DNA from: Pseudoscleropodium purum | Lineage: Eukaryota > Streptophyta > Bryopsida > Hypnales > Brachytheciaceae | Direction of reading: 5' to 3' | DNA: 64,000 bases | Assembly (NCBI GenBank): GCA_963969395.1 | Contig: OZ017803.1 | Coordinates: 3,658,001-3,722,000, forward strand | Shown: piece by piece, positions 49,311 through 62,027 of the stretch | Layout of the letters: each line of letters begins with the position of its first letter | How positions within the stretch are numbered: position 1 is the stretch's first letter | Notes under the pieces: model-generated | The model's database searches: none | What the model was told of the DNA's origin: nothing | The model's input: only the letters and a program-made list of their open reading frames with translations | Made by a program: the position numbers and the translations under genes

Positions 49311-50934
49311 AGACGCCGGCCCATATGCTACATTCCGCTCATCTGCAGTTGCAGAGAATCAGTATCAGCTTAATATTATCCTTTGGGAACCAAAAATAAC
49401 TTGGTTCACCATGTGCAACACACTACAAATCAATACAAACTCATCATACTAAGCTTACTCACCACTGTTCCCCCAAATAATATGGAGTGGAACCCACTCA
49501 CTCTGGACATAATCCCCAGTGAGTTCACCACGTGCAACACCCAAAAAAGAAAAAAAAAAGAAAAAAAAAAAAGCTTACTGCACAATCTATCCTATCGTAT
49601 TTGTGAGTGAGCAAAATTAGTGTCACCACCAAAATTTATCCAAAAATATCCGGGTTTAGTGAAAATTAGTTCACTCCATACAACACTCTCATTTAGCACT
49701 AATGCAAAATAGCACGACTAGTAAATTAGTGCTATTGGGGTGTTATTGTGAAATCAATAGGGGTAGTCACACCTCCTTGCCTTCATTACACACCCCATTC
49801 TTTACAAAATGCAAACGTAAGTTGCGGCTCCCCATTGGCTCTCTACAACAAAATCTTCTTCTTCAGTCTATAAAATATTCTCTATGTTCATTATTCTCCT
49901 TTGGAAGTGAATAATGAACTTGAAGTTAGAAGATTTTGTGGATGAGGTATATTCCTGCCATAGTGAGGGCACCAATTTTCACCTTGAGTTCACTGAATTC
50001 TGCATCATGTCGAATTTAAACTATTAAAATTCACCCAAGCATTGCTTGTTTGTGCATTTTGTGTCATCCCAAATTTTTACTATTAAAGTTCACCCAAGTT
50101 TTGCTTGTTTGTGTGTTTATAGTGCTCTGCATTTTGTTTTTTTTACACCTAAAGTTATGCTCAACTAAGAGCCTCATAATTTCTTCATCTTCGGAGAAGG
50201 AGTCACGAGTACCCCTAGTGTTTCCATATATGAAAATTTACTAGTAACTGTTCACACCCACGTTACATGAGAAACTCCGCCGCATTACACGAGATAGAAT
50301 TTTCAATGAATTTCCTGCCTCCTTCATGTTGTGTGCATTTTTCCCCTCATTGGTGTCTGCATTCCGTTCTGTAAAGAAATTCCAGAGTCTTGTGGGTAGT
50401 CTTCCACAATCGCTGAGCTTGGGAAACAGGAATGTGGTACGCGATCCGTTACCAGGAGTCCATCGCTGCTGACTTCGTTGAAGTTGAATCTCTGTTCTTG
50501 CATTCGCCAGCTTTCTGCGCTTCTCTCTGGTGCAGATCCCTTGAAACCGCGGAATTATCAAACAGTAGGACTATTTCTTGGTGGAAAGAATACTAACCGC
50601 TGCTTCCATTGAATAATTCTTGGAAAGGTTTCTTGGAAAATCGCTTCTTCTTGTTTTCTTGTGACTATCTTTATGTAGTTTGCGGAGTCCAAGAGCGGAG
50701 ATGAGTTTTGTAGAATCGTTGAAAGTGAGTTTGTTGAATCTTTGGAAGTGAGTTTGTAGAATCGTTGGAAGGGTCTCATTTAGAGTGGAGTAGAAGCGAC
50801 GCAGAGCGTAATTTCTTCATGATTCGAGCGGAATCGGTAGAAGCAGTGAATTCGTATGATCGAAGCACAATTTCTTTGAGATTGTTGTGTTTTCGCGTTC
50901 GCTTGTGATTTTTGTTGGATTGTGAGTTTCCATC
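49311..50934. other. 5' flank of the alpha/beta hydrolase
   Basis: AT-rich to about 50230, then GC-richer sequence to the start codon, probably promoter and leader. Minus-strand short frames at 50241-50779 lack family features. A short duplication of a GTGAGTTTGTTGAATC / GTGAGTTTGTAGAATC block occurs near 50723-50765. Confidence 0.4.
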
Positions 50935-53349
50935 ATGGGAAGGTGTGTCGATTTTAGTCTTGTGGAGTTCAAGCTGCGTTTACTACGGAAACATTACAAG
51001 GCTTGCGGTCTTCGTCCCGAGCTCATCGAAATCGACAACGACACCACGATGCACTGCTGGACGCCGACGCCTCCGATCCCGGAGAACGGGGTCTGGTCGG
51101 TCCCGAACTCGAAGCCCGCGTTGCTGTTCATCCAAGGATTCGGCCCTAACGCGGTCCTCTGCTGGGAGAATCAAGTGGCGGCGTTTGTGAAGGAATACAA
51201 CGTGTACGTGCCCGATCTTCTGTTCTTCGGGGAGTCAGTCACCGAGAGCAAACAGCGGTCGGAGAGCTTCCAAGCGGAGTGCGTGGCGAAGATGCTGCAG
51301 ATGCTCGGGGTGCAGAACGAGGTGGACGTGGTGGGAACGAGCTATGGCGGCATGGTGGCTTTCCGAATGGCGGAGCTGTATCCGGAGTTTGTAAACAAGA
51401 TTGTGTTCTCAAGCTCTGGCGTTTGTATGAGTCCTGATAATGATGAGAAGTTGTTGAAGAAGCACGGGTTGACGGAAATCTCCCAGATCTTAATACCGCA
51501 GACGGTGGCCGAGGTAAGGGCGGGGATTGCGAGTGCGGTGTATAAAAAGCCGTGGCTGCCGGATTTCGTCATCAGAGACGTGATCAAGGTTGGGATCCCT
51601 TTCACTTTTCTTGAATTTTAGGGTTTCATCGTTAACTAAGTGTGAGAGTGTCGGGATCTCGGTGCGTATGATAAGAATTAAATACAACCTTGATCAAGGT
51701 TGGGATCATCAGAGACGTGATCAAGGTTGAGATTTCTGAATGTTGCCAAAAGGAAATGGACGCCAAATTAATTTTTGGAGTTGTATTGAATTGGTTATAA
51801 TATTTTCGAAGCCACTTTGATATCTTCCCTGAAACCGTGTCCTGGACTAGGCTTATTCCGATTTTACCACCAGACTTGTTCGAAGATCACATTTTCTCCT
51901 CTCTTTTCTTATTTTGTTGGATACTTTTGCTGAGGGAATTTTCCATAAATTATGCAAATAAGGATCCAACCTATGATGAGAATGAGAATCAATTTTGATT
52001 TTTTGGGTTGTCAAGAGAAAATGGAGCCTACCATAACTTGTTTTCTAATTTTTGGAGTTGTATTGAATTAGTTATGAATTTTTAAAGTACCTTCACCAAA
52101 ATCATGCATTAGACTATACTTATTTTAAACTTCTTGACTCTTTTAAGTCTTTGCATGAGAAAGTTATAATCAAGTCACTTTGCATGATAGAAACCTAAAC
52201 GCGTCGTACGGTAGTTTTCATTGATTTAAGGCTCGTAAGTCAAATTCAGTAGGTGAATGGAAATGGGATATCTACCTTACAAGAGGAAGTTGACTACTGT
52301 AGTTTGGTCGCCTGAAGCTGTGCATGTGCTGTGGAAATTAGGTTTTGCACGAGGAGTATCGGGTAGAGAGACAGCAGCTGTTGGATGCGCTCGTCATTGG
52401 CACGGAGCAAGCGTTTCCTCTTCCCAAGTTGACGCAGACCCGAACGCTGGTGCTCTGGGGCGATCACGATGAAATTTTCGACGTTGAATTGGCTTACAAG
52501 CTTCAAAAGTAACTACATTCTTAACTTCTTTCCTAAGAGTGTAGATATTATTTTATTTTGCCATTTTTATTTATCTCAGTGATAATTACATTGTCAAAGA
52601 CCGAGTACAAAATGATTATCCTTTTCAAAAGTAGATCTGTCGAATCCTTACAGCAGATCGCTTTTGCTGTATATTCTCTGGCAAAGCTCTCACTTCTTTT
52701 TTCTTTTTCTCTTTTCAACAAAGGCAAAATACTATACCTGCCAGCCACAGGTGGCTTGGCAGGGGCACAACGAGACAAAGCCCTTACTTCAAGGTTTGGT
52801 TTGGTTCCTAAGAGTGACGCAAACTGTGACGCAGTGTGCCAGAGAATTGCTTCAGGAATCAACATTTCTTCCCCTTTTATCTTTTGATAATTAATTTTGA
52901 TAGCGGGTTGTGCAATTTACGAATTTTTATAACAACCTTTACGTAATTAAAAGTATACTTCACTGTGTAACGAACTATACAGACAAATCCTCCTCACACT
53001 GACACGTCAGTACAGGGATGCTGCGACATACACTGATTGAATGATGCAGGTTTCATCGTAGTACAGCACAGATATAAGAATCTAGAGTTTCCGTATCTGG
53101 AATGGGTGGTGGCTTATGAGTAACTTACTGACAATGGAATTCGGTGGTCTCTGATCATTTCCTAACAATGGAATTGGACAATGATGCAGGCACTTAGGAA
53201 AACGTTCAGAGCTCGTGATAATGAAGAATTGTGGTCACGTGCCACAGCTTGAGAATCCCAAAGAGTACAACCGCATTATCCTTGAGTTCCTGTCAAAGCC
53301 ACTTGTTCCAGTTGTAAAGAAGGCTCAAGTCACACCTGCCGGCTTGTGA
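50935..53349 (+). CDS. Alpha/beta-fold hydrolase, three exons
   Basis: A 326-residue serine hydrolase of the plant alpha/beta-hydrolase group similar to bacterial meta-cleavage-product hydrolases (HMSH-like); natural substrate unknown. Exons 50935-51588, 52342-52508, 53190-53349, phases agree. Motifs: oxyanion-hole region LLFIQGFGP (63-71), nucleophile elbow GTSYGG with Ser136, acid loop LWGDHDEIFD with Asp261 most likely catalytic, and CGHVPQLENP with His290. The triad is complete. Length is about normal for the group. There is no obvious targeting peptide; the N-terminal VDFSLVEFKLRLLRKHYKA resembles the amphipathic leader usual in this group. Exon 1 is markedly richer in G and C than its flanks. 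The first donor region is duplicated within intron 1. The start is the first ATG of the open frame, with stop codons upstream. Confidence 0.9.
51571..51733 (+). repeat. Duplicated exon-intron junction in the hydrolase gene
   Basis: ATCAGAGACGTGATCAAGGT, followed by TG and GAT, occurs at 51571-51596 across the exon 1 donor and again at 51708-51733 inside intron 1; a further GATCAAGGTTGGGATC lies at about 51692-51707. Using the second copy as donor would add sequence with a stop codon. Confidence 0.85.
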
Positions 53350-54326
53350 GATTAGGTGGGAACCCCCTTTCCATCACTTTCAGCAGTTCACTGTTTTCCG
53401 AATAACGGGAATGGAGGTTTCGAAACTTAACGCAATTTTTGAACTAAGAATGTATTTGGGAAAAATTTTCAACAATAGGTTTGTAAGGTGTCCAATTCTC
53501 TAGAGTGGAGTGACTATATCTACAGCCACTTGAATCCTAAAATGGGGACTGTTTCACGTCACTTTTCTTACACCAACTCATTTATTTGGGGTGATGAGTT
53601 CAGTTTGGGATGGAAATGTGTGCTGATTGGAGCTGATTGTGTGCAGGTCGTTCCCTCTGTTTCTGGTGTTGGATTGATTCCATTTTAGCAGCTTCACTTT
53701 TTGTGTAGGTTCATGGAGCGGCAAATTTTGGCCACGCACATCAACTTGTTCATGTACAATTTTACGACTACCATCGACACCCAGAAGATCATCACAACTT
53801 GCAGGCGTTGTGGGGCATACAAGTTGTGGGATCTTTTGTTGAAGTGTCTCCCTCTGCAAATCTTTTTGGTTCAATATTTTGCTGGCAGAGCCAATATTAT
53901 TGGGCTCTGTCTTTTCGGACGGACCTTGCTCTTTAGGCTAGTGTGGTCATTATTGGAATCTTGGATGTGGACAAGATTTCCCTTCCATTTTAGATTTGGT
54001 TCTTGATGTACAAATTCTACTCTTTCAATTTGTAGTATAAAGGTATGTGCACACGTGGAGTTTGGAGTTTGGTTACAACGACTATAAAACTGTAACACCT
54101 CTGACAAAAGCAGAAAGGTGCAAGTATTTGGTCAGAGGCGGTTTGGCATTGGTTCAGCATAGTTAGTCATATGAAATTATCAACCATTCGAACCTGGGCC
54201 ATAATTGGGGCTGGCGTTTGTGTGGCCAATGAAAATTCTCTCATTTGCTTAAAAAACAAACAAACCTGGGCCATAATAAAATTCAATAGTCTTCACAAAC
54301 ACTGACTTTCCCTCTCTAGAGTAATA
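53350..54326. other. 3' flank of the hydrolase
   Basis: Probably holds the 3' untranslated region, then spacer. Short frames at 53488-54006 have no family features. Confidence 0.4.
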
Positions 54327-54547
54327 AGGTAGAGGCATCTGAAACCATCCCTGCACCCAATGGCGTCCCTTTCTATGAAGGGGTGTCATTTCAGAACTTG
54401 AATGTAAGTGATTCATACATGGCTTAACAGTGTCGGTCAACAATTAATAAGCTCTGTTTACTATGTGCACATTTAAGTTCTGAAATGACACCCCTTCCTA
54501 GAAAGGGACGCCATTGGGTGCAAGGACAGTTTCAAATGCCTCTACCT
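54327..54547. mobile_element. MITE with TA target duplication, copy 2, near-perfect hairpin
   Basis: Arms of about 85 bp: the left begins AGGTAGAGGCATCTGAAACC and includes CACCCAATGGCGTCCCTTTC; the right carries the inverse with a handful of mismatches. The loop is about 50 bp. TA flanks both ends (54325-54326, 54548-54549). Shares terminal AGGTRGAGGCA with the element at 1548-1936. Non-coding. Confidence 0.8.
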
Positions 54548-54743
54548 TAAGTTATACTCATCCACAAATCATGAAGATCAAAGAGTGAACTTTAAAACAA
54601 ATGTCATTTGACCATCTCCAATAAAGAAAATGTTTTGGTAGCAAATTGAAGGGAATCTTGAATGGTAGTTGAAGAAATGAATGGAGGAGACATCATTTTT
54701 GTAATGAAACTCATTGTTCACTGTAAATCCTCAAAGGTTACGG

Positions 54744-55185
54744 GATAATTTGAAGATGACAACTTGAATATTCATTGTCAAAATGTAGGGATTATGATTG
54801 AAGTAGAATTTCAGACCTCATTTAGGCATAGTAGAATAACTTTTTTCAACTAAAAGTTATGGACCAAAGTCAAAGAGGGTGTTTGAAAATGTCAAAGAAA
54901 AGATCCTTTCCCATACCTCTTTGAAATTTGTTCATAACATTTGTTTGAAGACTTGAAATTTCAAACAAATTTTTGGAGATGAATTGTAACTTGATTTTAA
55001 CAATTTTTTTTAGTTCAAAATAAAATAAAATAAAATAAATCTATTATGCCTAAATGAGGTTTGAAATTCTCCTTCAAACTCAATTCTTGCTTTTGACTTA
55101 ACTATGAGTGGTTGAGCTCTTACAATTTGAGTTCACATATCTCACATTGTTTCTTCCACTTCCTACCACCCCATATGTATATAAA
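54744..55185. mobile_element. Foldback element, copy 2
   Basis: Same plan as 36229-36780: left arm with CATTGTCAAAATGTAGGGAT and TTTCAGACCTCATTTAGGCA, right arm with TATTATGCCTAAATGAGG, followed by AGTGGTTGAGCTC and the pattern ACATATCTCACATTG. An (AAAAT) microsatellite of five units sits in the right arm near 55017-55040. Confidence 0.75.
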
Positions 55186-55354
55186 GAGATTGTTTTCTCA
55201 TTTCCAAATATAGACAACAAATGGCTTTAGAATCAAGAAAGGTAGTTAATGCAATTCCCTTTCAGAGTATTATGTAATTGTCCATATTGCCTTGCATTAA
55301 GAAAGAGCATTGTTAGTGCACATGGATCAACAATATTAGAAGATTGTAACTTTT

Positions 55355-56285
55355 TTAACCCCTAAAGGTTTTTGACTATGTTTTTACCAAAACCCCTCCA
55401 AAACTGTCATTTCTAGTACAAGTACCAATTTTTTTTTGAAAAAAAAATTAGACACATGTAACCATAGGATCTTGTAGTACACTATTTTGAGAATATGTGG
55501 AAAAAATTTCAGAAATTTCAGCCATGTAGATTGCAAGATAATAACATTTGAATTGATTAAAATCCATTTTTTGGCCCTGTGAAAATATGGGCAGCTGCAC
55601 TTCACAAGGTCACACTTTAATGAAAAAATCTCCAAAATAGTTGTGCGTCTTTGGATTCTTTCTTCAAGACAAGTTGGCTACATGCTTGAAAAATTTCATG
55701 TCATTTGGAGTTGTAAAACATATAGAAAAAATAAGGTAAGTAAAAAGAAGTAGAGAATGATTCAAAATACTAAATTGTAAAGAAATTTATTATTGAATTG
55801 AAAAATGCCAATCCCAACGGTTGTAATGTTGTAATAAACAATCTTCATCCTACCAAAAAAGAAATTCCAAAAAATATTGAAAACAAAATTAAATAAAGGA
55901 TTTCAAAGTTTTTTTAGAGTGGAGAATCCACAATTGCCCGTAAACTAAAACTCCTCATATCTTTCACCTTATTAATCCAAATAGAAAGATTCAAAGCTTT
56001 TGACGTATATATACATCTAGAAAACCAATTTCTAAATTTTATTTTCTTTAAAAGTGATTTTTTAGAAAAATTTTGAGCCGCCCACTATGGCATGAAAACT
56101 ACATATCGTGCAATAACTTTTGAACCATGTAGTCAAAAGTTATGAAAATTGTTGGACCTCAAAGATACTCCTCGACTACATGTTTTATGAAAATTTCAAA
56201 GAAAAAAAATGAAAATTCCATTCGTAGTGAGCTGCCCAAAATATCTATAATTCCAAAAAACAGTGTTTGGGACTTTAGGGGTTAA
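55355..56285 (+). mobile_element. TTAA-bounded 0.9-kb repeat, subfamily 2, full copy
   Basis: Starts TTAACCCCTAAAGGTTTTTG and ends GGGACTTTAGGGGTTAA. All subfamily 2 internal blocks are present in order, including AACCATAGGATCTTG and CCCAACGGTTGTAATG. Confidence 0.8.
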
Positions 56286-56339
56286 CAACTTGCAATGTCA
56301 AAGAGCATTGAATATAGTAGATGGCTCTAATTTAGACCT

Positions 56340-56860
56340 TCTTCAAATCGTCTAATAGGTGGCTTCAAAAGCATTAGTTATAGATGTGAGCTAGAATGTT
56401 CATTATGTTAGAGCATTAAAGAGATTTGTTCATACTTCTTTAATAGATGGAGTAAGAGTTGGAGAGGGTCCATTCCAAAGCCAAGGTGTGTTCACTTAAT
56501 TTTTCTAAATGGAAATTGATTGCCCGATTTCTTTCTTACACATGTTAAAAGAATGTAGGGTTCATTTAAGTTGAATAAGGGTTACATTTAGGAACCTTGT
56601 GTATTACTTTTTGAATGCCTCACTGCTTGTTTTTAATCTAGCCATATCTTTTTTCAGACTACACGTGTACAGGTTTTGCAAGGTCTAGGATCACAAATAG
56701 GTGCCTATTGCAAAATTCTTTGGAAACTCATAAGTAATCTATAAATGCTCAAAAAAACATGAAACCACTTGTGTTAGATTCCACATCAATTTTTCTTTTG
56801 TGAAAAATAAGGGAAAATAATTTTAGGCATCTAAAATCCATTATAAAGCCCAACCAACCT
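56340..56860 (+). repeat. Dispersed repeat R, copy 2
   Basis: Parallel to 34930-35470 in the same order; directly follows a subfamily 2 TTAA element, as copy 1 does. Confidence 0.75.
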
Positions 56861-56979
56861 TAGTTCAAAAGTTCTCTCTTGTTAACGACAATTGGCAAAC
56901 CTTGCTAACTCTGCATCCACATAGGTTCGGCGGATACAAACAAACAATGGTCTGAACATGTCAAAGAAAAGTAGTGTAA

Positions 56980-57420
56980 CAATGCACTAAAAAGAGGCGT
57001 CCCACCTTGGTTTGCATTAATTGCCCCCCTTCTCTCAAAAATTTATAGGTCATTGATTTTTTTTAAATGCTTATCTTCAAAATTGTTGTTGATTTCTCAA
57101 AAAATCACAAGTTGTTGATCTTGTGAGATTTTATATGATCCGTTCAAATATGAAATATTGGATATGGATACAATATCACATACAAATATATATTGAATCC
57201 TAAAAATGGATATTGAATATGGATATATTATTGCATATGAATATGGATACAGTATTGAATATGGATACGGGATGAATTGTCCCATATTGATTGTCAAATA
57301 AGTTGGTTTTTGAAAATAACAAGGGTGTGTGTGTGTGTGTGTGGAAATAAAAATTTCAAAATTTTACAATCCTAAATTTTGAAATCTCAGTGTATTGTGA
57401 CACAAAGTGTCACACAATGC
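56980..57420 (+). repeat. Dispersed repeat with GGATATGGATA-type core, copy 1
   Basis: Carries ATTGTTGTTGATTTCTCA, then a degenerate tandem tract of GAATATGGATA-like units (about 57160-57270), then GGGATGAATTGTCCCATATT. The same order recurs at 58385-58870. A short GT microsatellite follows at about 57326-57341. Confidence 0.75.
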
Positions 57421-58384
57421 ACTGAAAAAGTGGCAATAACTACATGTACCATTGCATTGCAAAGAATCTTGGCTAAGCCCAAGTGTGCACATACCTTAAT
57501 TGTTCATGGATTCAAATGTATCGTAGTAAGCACTCTGATCGGGCATTTTTTTTGGAATACCTAACTTTTGTGTTAAAAAAATCATTTATTAACCTTAACT
57601 TCTAAAGACCCATGTGTCTGAAAGTAGCAACTACTCACAAAACTACCAAAAAATCAGAAATATTTTCAAAAAGGCAATTAGTTAAAATTTATTCATTTCT
57701 TAAAATTTGTAACTATGGGATCTTATTCTTGACAAGGTCAATTTCCACCAATTCATTGCAACAATACTCATGTTAAATTAGATCAACCCATTAGTGTCAA
57801 TCATCAAATTCCAACATCTATTGTACCTTCCCATTTAGACAATAGATGTCAACCATTTTCACAAAGTATATAATTCATTGACTTTGAACAAGAAATTGGG
57901 TGCTATTGTTAGCTAAGGTTCATATCTATTTATAGGCAAAAATAGATTGATCCAAATGGGCTTAGTTGTGAAAAATGTTTATCAAAACAAATTTTACCTT
58001 CGTGCAATATTGTAGGTGCTTTTAGAATGTTACACTTGTGCTTTTAGAACACTCATCAAATTGGATTAGTGTGGCAGATCATTGATCTTAAACATGTTTA
58101 AGATGATCATGACCCCAATGTATTGACAGTTTTATATTTTTGCACCAAACAAGTTTGAAAATTCATATCAATTTGAATTCCTATTGGATTAATATGATTC
58201 CACTTGTATCTATGTCTACTCAACTAGTTCTATTTCTATGAAAAATACATGCAATAATAAGCACATTGCACAAGATACCTAAATTGTAAATCTATGTGGT
58301 AATAGGCTAGTTGATCTAATAGTATTGTAGTCATCAACTATTAATGGCCTTATACATATTTCAATTTTTTTCTCATGCTTTGAC
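57421..58384. other. Spacer between the two repeat copies
   Basis: A possible left end of a TTAA element (TTAACTTCTAAAGACCCA at 57595) is present, but no right end was found. No gene. Confidence 0.35.
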
Positions 58385-58870
58385 TATCTACTAAAAAGAG
58401 AAGTACCACCTCATGGTTTGTATTAGTTGGCCCACCTTTTCTCAAAAAATTTAGAGTCCGTTGATTTTTTTTAAATGCTTACTCTCAAAATTGTTGTTGA
58501 TTTCTCAGAAAATCACAAGCTGTTGATCTTGTGAGATTTAATTTGAGCCGTCAAAATAAATACTAGATTTGGATAGAGTACCACATACAAATATGTACTG
58601 AATATTGAATATGGGTATTGAATATTGAATATGGGTACTATATATGGATATAGTATCAGATATAGATATAATACTGGATACAAATACAATACCAAATATG
58701 GATATGGGATGAATTGTCCCATATTGATTGTCAATAAGTTGGTTTTTGAAAATTACAAGAGGGGAGGGGGAATGAAAATATTAAAATTTTGAAATCCGAA
58801 ATTTAAATCTCAATGAAATTCAAAACACAACAAATTGAGACAAATTGTCACTATCCACCCAAAAGACAGG
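58385..58870 (+). repeat. Dispersed repeat with GGATATGGATA-type core, copy 2
   Basis: Same flanks as copy 1; the tandem core (about 58590-58700) differs in unit number and sequence, as expected for a minisatellite within a repeat. The minus strand reads as low-complexity Tyr/Pro/Ile peptide, not a gene. Confidence 0.75.
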
Positions 58871-59350
58871 TCCAATTCTTTTCTCATGCTTTGATTATGT
58901 ATGACAACTATAGAAGAGGGTCTTTATACAAGCAATTGAGGAAGTCAATCAACGCATTAAAATTCTAGGTCAAAGCTTATAATATCCTAATCAACAATGC
59001 TAGAGTGTAAGTGTAAAGCGAGGAAGGTTGAGATTGGACCATTTATACGAAAAAATCTTACTTAAAAATAGAAATATCAAACCTAAAGTATTGTCAAGTC
59101 TAAATTATATTTTGAAGCTTTTTCATGTAGATATTATTAATAATAGAAATTTGGATATCCTTTTCCATGGTGATACAAGGCATGGTTTAGGATGTTGCAA
59201 ATAGATGGAATGTCAAATTGTAAGGTTAGAAAGAAGGAATTTCATGTTGCTGCAATTATAAGGTTTTTCAATGTTAGAAAGATGAATAAATGTCATCCAT
59301 GCACTTCTTGCCAATATTCTATTTCATTACCTACATTGTACTCTTTGTAT

Positions 59351-61046
59351 TTAACCACTAGAGTTCCAAGGCCTTTTTTCCAACAAAAAACATTCAAAAC
59401 CATTATTTGTATTGGAAAGACAAAAGAAAATTTTAAATTATTTTTTTCATATCTAATCATATAATGTTGCACTTGACTATTATAAAAATGTGTAGAAAAA
59501 ATTCCCAAAACTTTGATTGCGTAGATTGCAAAATATTTGCATTCCAAGTGAAGAAAGCAAATTTTATGGTCCTTGTGTGACTAAATAATAAGACTTCAAA
59601 TCTTCTTAACTAAAACTTTTTGCACTATTGATTTTGAATTTCTAATTTTTTGTAATGAAGAATTGAATTGAGGGTTAGAAAAAAAATTCAACAAACACAC
59701 ACTTGATTTTCATTCTTAAAAAATAAGTGGAAGTAGAGGTTGTTGCAAATAACAATTCACATTTTTGTCTCAAAAATATTATTTTTGGCTAAGGAACTAC
59801 TATAACTATGATTACTACTATTACTATGTCAGAGCATTGTAATTTCAATCATAAAAATGAATTTCAAAATGAATTTAAATAAAATAAAATTCTGTAAAAA
59901 ATAAATAAAAAATATTGAGAAATAATTAGAAATTAAATAATTAAATAATGTAGTACAATGCACTGCTATGGACTACAACAGACTACTATAGAGCTAGGGA
60001 ATACTTGAACATTTTGATTTTTAGTAACTTTTAAAGAGTCATAAAAATAAATTAAAAAAGGCCCATTTTTTCATACTTCAACATCCTTGAGTTGCACAAA
60101 ATACTTTTGAAAATAATTTTTTCTCATTCCAGTCTTCGTGCAAAGGATGTGTATTTTGAGCCCCATGTGTACTCCACACATGTCATAATTTGCATAAAAC
60201 CTCAATGTCATTGTGTGCAATCTTAGACCAACTACTACTTCTCCAATTTTCAGTTTTAAAATTTCTTTTAGATTAAAAAAATAAGACTACCTTTTCCTTC
60301 CAAATGAAAAAAAAGACATCTAATTGGGGTCTCTTTGAAAATAGTAAAATCATTTAAAAAAAATGCAAAAATGGTATTCAATGTCTACAACTATCACATG
60401 TATCTTTATTTTTAAATTTCACATACATTAGATATGCATTGCAAAAGTAATAGTTGAGAAACCACCCATCCAAAGTCAAGGGGACAAAAAATAGGACAAG
60501 TATTTTTTGCAACCACTCTAGGTACGAGATAGAAGAAAAACTAAACTATTAATAGTTCTAAGATGGAATTGAAATATACTAATCCCAACAATGAGATTAT
60601 TCTACTAAGGAAAGTCAACTATGTAAAGCTCTTTTTTGAATTGTGAAAATTGAATTAAGAAATGAATTCTACAAATGTTTTTAAGGGTTGATGCATTGAT
60701 TGCCCACAAAAGAAAAAGCTCCATAACTTTCACATCTCTAATCCAAATAGAATGAATCAAAGCTTCACATGTAAACAAAAATAATCTTTGAGAAAATATT
60801 TAAATATTTAAAAATTGAAGTTTTGTGATTTCTTTTGTGCTATCCAACAAACTTCTTTTTGAACATAGGGTAGTTTAACTTTTTCTTTAGGGCACCGATT
60901 AAAATAAAAATTATATTCCCCCAAAGCTAATGGGATTTCCTATCTTAAAAAGAAGTTTTTAAAAATTATGTTCAAAATTGAAGTCACACAAGCCTATCCA
61001 AAATCTCAAGAGTTTTCCAAGGGAACTTTGGGACTTTAGGGATTAA
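59351..61046 (+). mobile_element. TTAA-bounded repeat, subfamily 1-like, split by another element
   Basis: Begins TTAACCACTAGAGTTCCAAG and ends GGGACTTTAGGGATTAA. Left and right halves match subfamily 1 (AGATTGCAAAATATTTGCATT; GGACTTTAGG end). The match is interrupted by the 770-bp element at 59743-60512 between GGAAGTAG and AGGTACGAGAT, corresponding to the continuous GAAGTAGGTCCAAGAT of other copies. Confidence 0.7.
59743..60512. mobile_element. Element with TTGCAA termini, nested copy
   Basis: Ends TTGCAAATAAC and, inverted, TTGCAAAAAATAC. Homologous to 15706-16453 through AGACTACTATAGAG, GACATCTAATTGGGGT and AAAATAGGACAAGTATT. Nine-base flanks AGTAGAGGT and ACTCTAGGT are similar, which would fit a degraded Mutator-type duplication, but this is uncertain. 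Confidence 0.65.
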
Positions 61047-62027
61047 AAGTTGGAAGGCGGATGAGCCTTCTTTTATTTTCAACTAGAGTTTGATTTATCT
61101 AAAGCTAGGATTTTTTATTTTGTTAATTTTGTGTTGTGTGCTACATGCCAAAACTCCAATGCAAAAAGTTAGTTGTGAATTGAAATGTTGAAGACTCATT
61201 AGATAAGATTGGTGACTACATGGAGTGCTACATTATTGTATTGTAGGATCATGTAGACTACTCTTCAACAACAATTCTCAAAATATGCCTTTTTTTAGGC
61301 AAAATGCCATAGAAAAGGCAATGCAATGCTACATATATTGGTATGTGTAGCATCCTCCAAACGTCTATTCAATTTTGAATCTTGCTTTATCTAGTATTTA
61401 ACTCTGAACTTAGTGTTTCAATTGCTATAGATTCCTAGAGAATCTTATAGGTATGTAATCATCTCTAGCTAATGATACAAATCCTAAAATATTTTTTGTG
61501 AATTTTTTCCCTCAATTTTCATGTCTACACTATACTCCAATAGGAACCTTCTCCATCATCTTCCCTCACATTTGACTAATATTCTCATATCAAATCTCAA
61601 TTTTGATTTGGTTCACAAGTATTTCCTTTTGTACGTTGTCTGCTTAGTATTTGGACTAAAAAAGGTATATGCTTTGATTGAAGTAGATGAAGCAACAACC
61701 ACCCACTCATAAACCAATGTCTATGAACAAATTGATGATGAAGATGAAGAAGATCTAGTAGAAGCTCAATCCAATAATGAAAAAAATGTAGAAAGAAGTG
61801 TGAGAAAAAATTTGAAGGACATATAAGAAAGGGAGGATGGATTGAATTGTTGTATGGAACCTTGTTAAATAAATATACTACTTGCTCAAGGATCCTTGAA
61901 TTTCTATTTCTTCTATACAAAATTACATTAGTTGTTCTTTCTAGTTCATCTTCTTATATTCCTCTAAAGAGATTACTCAAATGTCAGATTTGTATATGAA
62001 ATAAATTTTATACATCTAAAATGGTAT
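61047..62027. other. Gene-free spacer
   Basis: Short frames near 61521-61920 are unsupported. No repeat recognised. Confidence 0.4.

Noticed and set aside
57097..57297. Tyr/Pro/Ile-rich frames on the minus strand at 57.1-57.3 and 58.5-58.7 kb
   Set aside because: Translation of a degenerate tandem repeat, not a protein.
57595..57612. TTAA-family left end
   Set aside because: Only about 18 bases fit the terminus; no internal homology or right end was found.
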